Source: Buxus sempervirens (taxonomy: Eukaryota > Streptophyta > Magnoliopsida > Buxales > Buxaceae). Taken from it: a stretch of DNA of 64,000 nucleotides. The stretch spans positions 44,535,220 through 44,599,219 of the forward strand of contig OX387186.1 of NCBI GenBank assembly GCA_947561395.2. Direction: 5' to 3'. Shown here in pieces: positions 57,171-64,000 of this stretch (within the stretch, counting starts at the first letter, position 1; every line of letters begins with the position of its first letter). The position numbers and the translations under genes are program-made. Below the pieces are notes generated by a model. The model was given only the letters and a program-made list of their open reading frames with translations. It did not search any database and had not been told where the DNA came from.

Positions 57171-59487
57171 TGTAGACACCCCAAATTGCATAATAATTAT
57201 CAAAAATCATTATCTCCTTGAAAGCCAGCACAAAAATTGAAGAAAATAAGTTTTTACCTGTATCCGGCAACTCAGGCCGGATACAAGTACTCCTCTTTGT
57301 ATCCGGTGAAGCATACCGGATACAAGAAGGGTTTAGTGTATTTGGTATTATATACCGGATACCTTAAGGCCCTTGTGTATCCAGCCTGATATACCAGATA
57401 CATAAGTTTTGCTCAAAATTAGGGTTTTTCGAGAGCTTTCACTTTTTACCATCATGCCCTTCATTAAATGAAGGGAAATCTCGGAAATAGCCTTAGGGTT
57501 AAGGTTGGTGGGCTATAGACATTATGTTGTGTCTACCATTCTCACCAACCCTAACCCTAGCCTTTGCCTATAAATAGGAGGCTCCTCCTTAAGCAAATGG
57601 CCATTAACTCTTGCTTTGAATTCTTGCTAAGAAGAGCTCCAAGAGAAGAGGGAAATCGCTGCGGGATTGCTTCCAGAACCCAGGTAAGCCTCAAACTTTT
57701 CTTTTATTTTCTGTTTTTACATTTCTAGATCTAGATCTCTTCTTCTACCTTTCTGTAGAATAAGGCCTTTCTATGTGTGTGAAAACCCTTCCCCGGCTCA
57801 AAGTATCTCGAGACTCCCCTAAGCCGTAAAACGTGAAGGCGGGATCTAGGAGAAACGAGACTGGGGATTGACCCTAGTGCTAGAACCTATGTAGCATAAA
57901 GCCTTTTTGAATGATTGAAAACCGTTTCATATTCAAAGTACCCCATGATTATCTTGAAGAACCGTGTTTAATGGGGAGAGAGAACAAAGGGAAACGATAA
58001 TGGAACGGAACCCTAGGTTGTTTTAGAACCTTATTTTGATGAATATGTATGCATGCTATATTGTTATATTGATCTTGTATGATTTTTCACACTTGCACAT
58101 ACATAGCACTATTTTGGCGAGATAGGCTCACATTTGGGGATTTATTACATTCATTGTGATAAATCACAAACAAATGGCCTCAATCAATTTTGGAATGTTG
58201 TTAAATGATTTTTAAAGGTTTTGTGTTCATTTTGCACGAATTACACACACTTGGTCACATTTTTGCATTGGCTTTACTCAAAATGGCTTAGCTTGACAGC
58301 AACTGTACCCTTACTTCGGACGCTCATAACTTCATCGTCCGGATGAATTTTGGAGCGATTCCAGAACCATAGGAAAGGTGAGGCTGTCTAGTTTATGTCT
58401 ATCAAATTTCATTAATTTCTATTTAGCAGATTTTTGACACCTCTCTGTCGAAGTTGATTGGACAGTTCAGGTTTAAATACGGAACTTGTCACTTCGACGG
58501 AGCGCCATGTGTTCGTTTTAAGTCCGATTCGAATGATTTTTGTTTCTGGGCACTCCTGTATGAGTCTATTTTCAAACCCAATTGGTTTCATAATTTTTTG
58601 ACTCCATTTGAATTATTGGTAACGGATTTACTCAGAACTGTTTATCAGTACTTTTCTGGGTAAATTTGTGATCTTCGGGGCCTCTTCGGGAGACCACCCA
58701 AGGCACATCCGAATGAGTTTTTGTTTGAGGCTTGTTCCTTTTGAAAGATGGCCATACAGACTTCATTTACACCAAATTTCGTGGGTTTTTATGGAGTATA
58801 TTTTTCTAGGTGATTTTACAAAGTTGCCTATTTGCTACTTTTGATTTTCTCCGGCAGCAACTTTAAAAGAGCCATAACTCTTAGGATTTCAACCGGAATT
58901 AATTGAAATTTTGCATGAGACTATTGTTTACCCTAATCTTTCAAATGGATTTTGTTTGATTTAATTTAAAATTGGATTTGATTAATTTCAAGAGAAATGG
59001 CCTTACTTTTTACCAAATTTCCCGGATTTGCCTCAACTTGGTTTTGTGCAACTTTTGCTGTGATTTCCATCTTTTTGTGATATTCCAGAAGTGATATTAA
59101 CATAAAAGAAGATCTGGAATTCATTTGGATTTTCATGTGAAGATATCATATATTTGTCCTTTTTCAAGGTTTTCATGATTTTTTAGCAAGCTTTCTATTT
59201 TCTTTTTGCATGAACAAACACTTGGCAACCACCTAGTGTGGGTGAATGGGGGTGCCTAACACCTTTCCTTGTTCATAATCTAATCCCCTTACCCATCTCT
59301 GGATTTGATTTTCAAGTAGAGTTATTTTTATCTAGAATTTGTCTTTTGGCTATTTTTGCTTATTTTTAAACTTTTGGTGCCCATTCACACCCAAAATCTG
59401 AATGGTGGCGACTCTCCCAATTTTACGTTGAGCCCCGTGTGTCGACGGGGGGATGATCATTCCGGTGATTTTTTCCCGTGTCTCACA
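57171..59487 (+). repeat. 3' LTR (2317 bp)
   Basis: Nearly identical to the 5' LTR. Its palindromic cassette starts at 57261, 57300, 57339 and 57378 (39 bp apart), and TATAAATA is at 57569-57576. It could drive read-out transcription into the right flank. Units 3 and 4 have lost CCGG symmetry in places (TATTTGG; CCAGC...CCAGAT) relative to the 5' LTR, consistent with C-to-T or G-to-A change after insertion. Confidence 0.95.
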
Positions 59488-60000
59488 GGGGGGGGGGTAC
59501 CTTAGTGTTATTTGAAGTGTACCTTGGTGTTTCAGGGGGTTGACCTTAGTTATTCAAGGGGTTATAATTTAGGCATGCTTGGGGGTGTTCCTTAGTTAAC
59601 ACAAAGGGGTACCTTAGTTGTAGAAGGGGTGTACCTTAGTTATACAAGGGGGTTACCTTAGTTATATAAAGTGGGTACTTTAGTTATACAAAGGGGGTAC
59701 CTTAGTTATATAAGGGGGGTACTTTAGTTATACAAGGGGAGGGGGTACCTTAGGCAATACAAGTGGGGTACCTTAGGTATACAAGTGGGTACCTTGGGTA
59801 TACAAGTAGGGTACCTTAGGTATACTTAGGAGTTACTTTACCTTGGGTAATACTTGGGTGTACTTTGGGTAATGCATGGGTGTACTTTTGGTGTACTTGG
59901 GTGGTACCTTGGATAATACATGTGTGTACTTTATGCATACAATGGGGGTGTGCTCTAGGTGTACTTGGATAATACATGTGTGTACTTGGGTAATTGGTAT
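59488..60000. repeat. Degenerate GGGGTACCTTAGTTATACAA minisatellite, the insertion target
   Basis: About twenty irregular copies of a roughly 20-bp phrase (GGGGTACCTTAGTTATACAA and variants) follow the 3' LTR. The same text (GGGGGTACCTTAGTGTTA) stands left of the 5' LTR, showing that the element split this repeat. Confidence 0.85.
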
Positions 60001-62460
60001 TCATTGAGTGTTCAAGAATGATCTAGAAAGATTGCAATTTGAATCTGGGCACAAAACAGGAAATCTGGAAATTTTGTACTGGAGACGCGAACGTTAAAGT
60101 TGGACGCTCGGGCGTTAAACCTTTATCAAATGGTTTCTACAGAATTTAGCTCAACGCGCGATTCAAGGTTTGCACGTCAAGGCTAATTTTCACACTTAAT
60201 TCTAATTTTTCAAATTTTGATTTCCAATTCACTAGAATTAATTGGAGGGCATCTTAGCCAATTGAAATTGAGAAATAACATTAACTAATCTTATCTTAAT
60301 AACCTTCAATAAAGTTCACTTTGATTTCCCCAAATCCTCAAGCATGATCTACATCCACCTCACCTTCATAACACAAATACTTAATTAGTCTAATAATCTC
60401 ACTTTAATTAATTAAACTTAGCAATTAAGATATAATCCGGGTTGAGGTTTTACAATGGATCCATATCAAGCTAAGCCCAAAATAGCTTAAAACTAAACCA
60501 ACATGTAAACCAATGTAATCAATATATAATCATGGGTCCACCATGACCAAATCCACCCCATCATGGAGATCTCAAATATATGCCCTCAAGACGTATATCA
60601 ATAACCAAAACAGTTCTTATAACAATTCAATCATAAAATAAAAGCATTAATTCAAATCATTGGGATATCTCACACTTTACCAAATTCAATCCAAGTTTTA
60701 CAAACAAAGCCAAAGTAATGCAAAATAGAGCTCAAAAATCCCAATTTCTCAAATCTGACCAAGATTGTATTCTCAGAGGTTTGTTTACTTAAAAATGTAC
60801 AAATATGAGAATTTCATGGGTAGAAATCCTTAGAATCTTTACAAGTTAGTATGACACCATAAAATCCATTTTAAACCCAAAATGAGCTAATTTGGTGAAA
60901 TAGGTAGACAAATATTTGATTTAAGTTCAAATGTACAATTGGTCTATATAAACACCTTAGAATAGATCTCAGAAAGATGTTACAAGTGGTGGAATCAAAA
61001 TAAACTCATTCTATAATAATTGGGAACCAAAAGTCTCTCAAGAACTTAATTTAGTAGAATGTGCCCAAACTTTTTGTTAAATTGAATTTTAAGATAAATC
61101 CTGTGCAAATATTTTCTAAATACCTAAATCTTATTTGTACATAGGTTGGATTTGTTTAAAAACAATTCCATAGTCGAAAACACCTCAAATTGGAAAGTAG
61201 GAATTTCTGTGTTGGGCGCTCCACATGGCGCTCAAGTGTCCGTAAAGGCATTGGGATGGAGTTTAAATCTGAGAATGGACGCTCGGCAAAGTGTTCGAGT
61301 GTCAGGTTGAACGCTCAACTTATCTGGGTTTGACAACTCTCAGGTTGTGAAATTAAAATAAAACACAGATGGGGCGCTCGAGCGCGATTCCAGGCCCTCG
61401 GCCAAATCGACAATTCACGAACAGAATTGCAAATTTGCTGATTTTTTTTTTTTGAAATCTAAGTTACCAAAATCTAATTTATTCACTATAAAATCATAGA
61501 CACATCTTCTACAATACTAATAAAAGTTTTCTAACTAAATAAACCACAATTCAAATTGATTTATGGATTAGATCTACAATTTCTAATTAATTAGCTCAAA
61601 ACTCATGAAAATTGAACTCAATCTTTCATTTACAAATCTCATGCATTTAATCCAAAAATTCTAACACAGATTCATTTAGAAAGGTGCTACTTACATTGTT
61701 AAATCCTAATTCAAGCTCCACAGCCACAAATCTGAAATCAATTCCCCTACAGTTCTTCTCTAAACTCACAGCTCAATCTGTTTCAAAAATAATCGAATCC
61801 ACTCAGATTCACTCTAATTAATTCTTCATTAGTAAATTAGATGGAGATCAATAGAAACTAAATCAAAACTTACCTGTTTCAGATTTGCACTATACAATCT
61901 CCTCAAAGTCTACATGAAATTACTGCTGCTCAGAACCCATCAGCAATTCTTTTCCCTTTTAAATCAATTCAGCAACAATCAACCTTTGTTCCTTTCCTCT
62001 GCCTTGATCGACTTGCTCCAATCTTCCTCACAAACCCTAGCTCAACTCTTAGAATTTTCCAGAATCTCTAGCTCTTCTAGAGAACTCCAACTTTAACAAC
62101 CAACTAATAAAACAACTTTATTCTCCCTTTTTATAGTTGCCACCTAAATGCTTCTTAAAAATTTTATAATCCGCTACATGCCACTCCACCCAACCTTATA
62201 TACACCATCATTTAAATTAAAGGCTCATACACTATTATGTAAGGCCACCACAACAATCCTACATGCACAACCAAATAAAATTTAATCAATATGATCACAT
62301 GCAATGCCACTACACAAGATTTACATACCTAACCAATAAATTTTTAGTAATTAATTCTTACCTTTAGTAATTCAATAATCATCCTTTGACTTGGTCATAA
62401 ATCCACAATTTTACGTGTTAGCAATTCTCCCCCCACTTTTTCAACTTTCTCATTTGCTTC
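60001..62460 (-). mobile_element. LTR-derived sequence, unresolved
   Basis: The plus strand has GAGGTTTTACA at about 60445-60455, i.e. TGTAAAACCTC on the minus strand, resembling the start of the solo LTR at 29810. GC-rich words (GGACGCTCGGGCGTT; GGCGCTCGAGCGCG) lie near 60090-60180 and 61205-61410. A minus-strand TATA-like CTATAAAAAGG lies near 62135. No coding region is seen. More than one element may be nested here. Confidence 0.4.
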
Positions 62461-62499
62461 CAACCGTATGAGTATAGGGCCCTACATGGTGCATTTTGG

Positions 62500-62960
62500 A
62501 AAATCAGAATTAGGGAAGTAGGTATCTTTCATTACCTTTGCCCAAAAGCCTTGATTGTCTGTGGAGAGTTGCCACACTGCTTAAGCATCAATACTTGGTT
62601 CATATCCTTAGATATCTTCTTATTGAGTCCCCCATTCCTCCATGGCAATGAAATTTTGTCCCATCACATAGTATGTAGGCTCCTGGCTTGAGAACCTCTA
62701 CACCAAAAGAAGGATCCCGCCAATTGGTCCATCTTATTTATGGATTTCTTGGGAAGATTGAAGCAGTTCATGAAGTGACAAGGCTAGGCACTAAGAACCG
62801 ACTGAACTAATGCTAATCTTCCCATTTGAGATAAGACCAGAGATTTCCATCCTGACATACAGTCATTCATCTTTTTTAAAAACTCCTTGCAATCTCGGGC
62901 TTTTGGTTTTCCACCAAGAATCTGCTGACACAAATAATTGAATGTTTCATTTGATCTTGC
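62500..62960 (-). pseudogene. LINE reverse-transcriptase C-terminal fragment
   Basis: The minus strand encodes MNDCMSGWKSLVLSQMGRLA, then LVQSVLSA, a TAG stop, then NLPKKSINKMDQLAGSFFW and further degenerate text. This matches the conserved end of plant L1-type reverse transcriptases (GW..K.LS..GR..L..SVL). Stops and missing neighbours make it a dead fragment. Confidence 0.75.
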
Positions 62961-63401
62961 CACATTGAAACTTCGTCTAACCTGGACCTTGAGATTAAAG
63001 GAGGTGTTCTTGCTAAACTGTAGGGAAGATCTGGCTGTATTTATTTGTTAATTGGCCAGATTTCGAGCAGTATATGTGTAGCAATTGCACCATCGAGTCA
63101 ACCTCTCTTTTAGAAGTATATCCATATATCATTATGTCATATGCGTGCATAAGATTGGAGATAGGTATGCCTCCCCGTCTTATACAAATCCTATGGAACC
63201 TATTATCACATTCAACATAGTTACAAAGTATTACTTTTACCTAAAATTGGATTTGGCAAAAGTAATCATTGCAATGATGCATGAAAGCCGACTACGTAGT
63301 ATTTTCCATCGTTGAAAGCTTAAACCATATTCTTTCATTTCATTGTTACTTTTTGGAGCTGCTATAAAAATATTTTGTGCCTACACGAATCTATATCTAT
63401 A

Positions 63402-63480
63402 TCTATACTATTATTAAAAACACGAACTGGTAGAAGAGGTGACTCGTCCTCCAGGCCGAGTCTGCCTGTCCTTTCACCTA
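63402..63480 (+). mobile_element. Possible Helitron 5' end
   Basis: TCTATACTATTATTAAAAAC follows an A, the same kind of 5' end as the Helitrons at 2771-2942 and 15522-15737. I did not find a matching hairpin plus CTRR end before the window stops. Confidence 0.4.
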
Positions 63481-63874
63481 AGCCGGATATGATGTCTACC
63501 AGTGTGGAATTGGTGGCCTGAGGCACTGCGCCGGATCACATCGGTATGGAATGGAGATCTCAAGAGGCTAACGTGTCGGGTTTGGACCACAACGGTCTTG
63601 ATTCTCGCAACGGTAATATCTGGGCCGTTAACTGTGGGCCCCCTTGCTAGAAATCTCCTGGGCCTTAGCCCAATTTGTTGATGTCTAGCTTTTTCAAGTT
63701 TGGGGCCTCCCGATTGGGCTTGATCTTGCTTTAAACGCTTCCCCCCTATCTTACCCTCCGTGAGATCTGCTAGACAACCCAATTTGAGAAGCCAAAAACC
63801 TTAGCTAAATCTAAAGCCCAGGCCTGGCAACCGACCCATGATCTCATCATCAATCTAGACCACCATAGAGCTTT

Positions 63875-63877
<3 letters not shown>

Positions 63878-63922
<45 letters not shown>

Positions 63923-63930
63923 GGGGGGGG
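63878..63930. repeat. 53-base G tract with one A
   Basis: G44, A, G8. On the minus strand it would read as polyproline in one frame, which is not a gene. It is likely to be length-variable and hard to sequence. No gene is recognised in 63481-64000. Confidence 0.9.
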
Positions 63931-64000
63931 AACAAAAACTCCATAAAAAAAGAAAGTCCAACCCCAACTGTGAAGTCGACTGTGTTGCTTTAAACCCTGT

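Larger units (their letters stand above)
36081..59487 (+). mobile_element. TAT/Ogre-type Ty3/gypsy LTR retrotransposon, 23.4 kb, with two antisense genes
   Basis: The two LTRs (36081-38384 and 57171-59487) start TGTAGACACCCC and end in ACA. A primer-binding site follows the 5' LTR and a purine tract precedes the 3' LTR. The plus strand carries broken gag, protease, reverse transcriptase, RNase H, a second archaeal-type RNase H and integrase (41.9-49.2 kb). A double RNase H, very large size and extra ORFs on the opposite strand are known traits of the TAT lineage (Ogre, Retand and relatives). The minus strand between pol and the 3' LTR carries two spliced genes. All coding parts are disabled by stops or frameshifts, so this copy cannot move by its own proteins. 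The insertion lies in a poly-G/GGTACCTTAG minisatellite. Confidence 0.93.

Noticed and set aside
59816..62096. Short open frames in the minisatellite and LTR debris
   Set aside because: Translation of tandem repeats or chance frames without family resemblance.
63770..63967. Polyproline open frame on the minus strand
   Set aside because: Direct translation of the G tract.

Overview
This is nuclear DNA of a flowering plant. The evidence is spliced genes for a VAMP72-type R-SNARE and a thylakoid-lumen FKBP, a tRNA-Lys, and dense plant repeats (Helitrons, MITEs, LINE remnants, solo LTRs and a 23.4 kb Ty3/gypsy element of the TAT/Ogre type). I cannot name the species; the LTR text looks eudicot-like, but that is only an impression.

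Layout. 1-1836 is the 5'-truncated copy of a direct duplication whose partner lies at 11513-13348. The partner belongs to an apparently intact VAMP721/722-like gene on the minus strand (5131-13559, five exons, 222 aa, one intron of about 6.7 kb). The space around it holds MITEs of two families and short Helitrons with complete ends. A solo LTR with its target duplication occupies 16457-19974. At 21505-25997 (minus) lies a four-exon gene for a chloroplast lumenal FKBP (FKBP16-4-like), and a tRNA-Lys(UUU) gene on the same strand sits about 50 bp upstream of its start codon. 26.2-36.0 kb is nested retrotransposon debris: a LINE 3' end, a minus-strand LTR fragment, and a second TATA-bearing LTR that is split by a complete solo LTR (29810-32115, TSD AGCAC).

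36081-59487 is one large TAT-lineage retrotransposon with 2.3 kb LTRs. It carries a broken gag-pro-RT-RNH-aRNH-INT region on the plus strand. Downstream are two multi-exon genes on the minus strand, one DUF7745-like and one with a plant mobile domain (PMD), each with its own TATA box. The same cassette of palindromes (arms GTATCCGG/CCGGATAC, repeated every 39 bp) occurs five times: in both LTR promoters, next to both antisense TATA boxes, and in the leader. The leader also has two tandem arrays built from hairpins whose arms change together while the loop stays constant. The coding parts have decayed mainly by TAG and TGA stops plus one-base slips in homopolymers.

59.5-64 kb holds the poly-G/minisatellite target of that insertion, more LTR debris, a LINE reverse-transcriptase fragment, a possible Helitron 5' end and a 53-base near-pure G tract. 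The cellular genes are independent of one another. The organised system here is the large retroelement, whose sense genome and two convergent antisense genes may share one cis-regulatory module.
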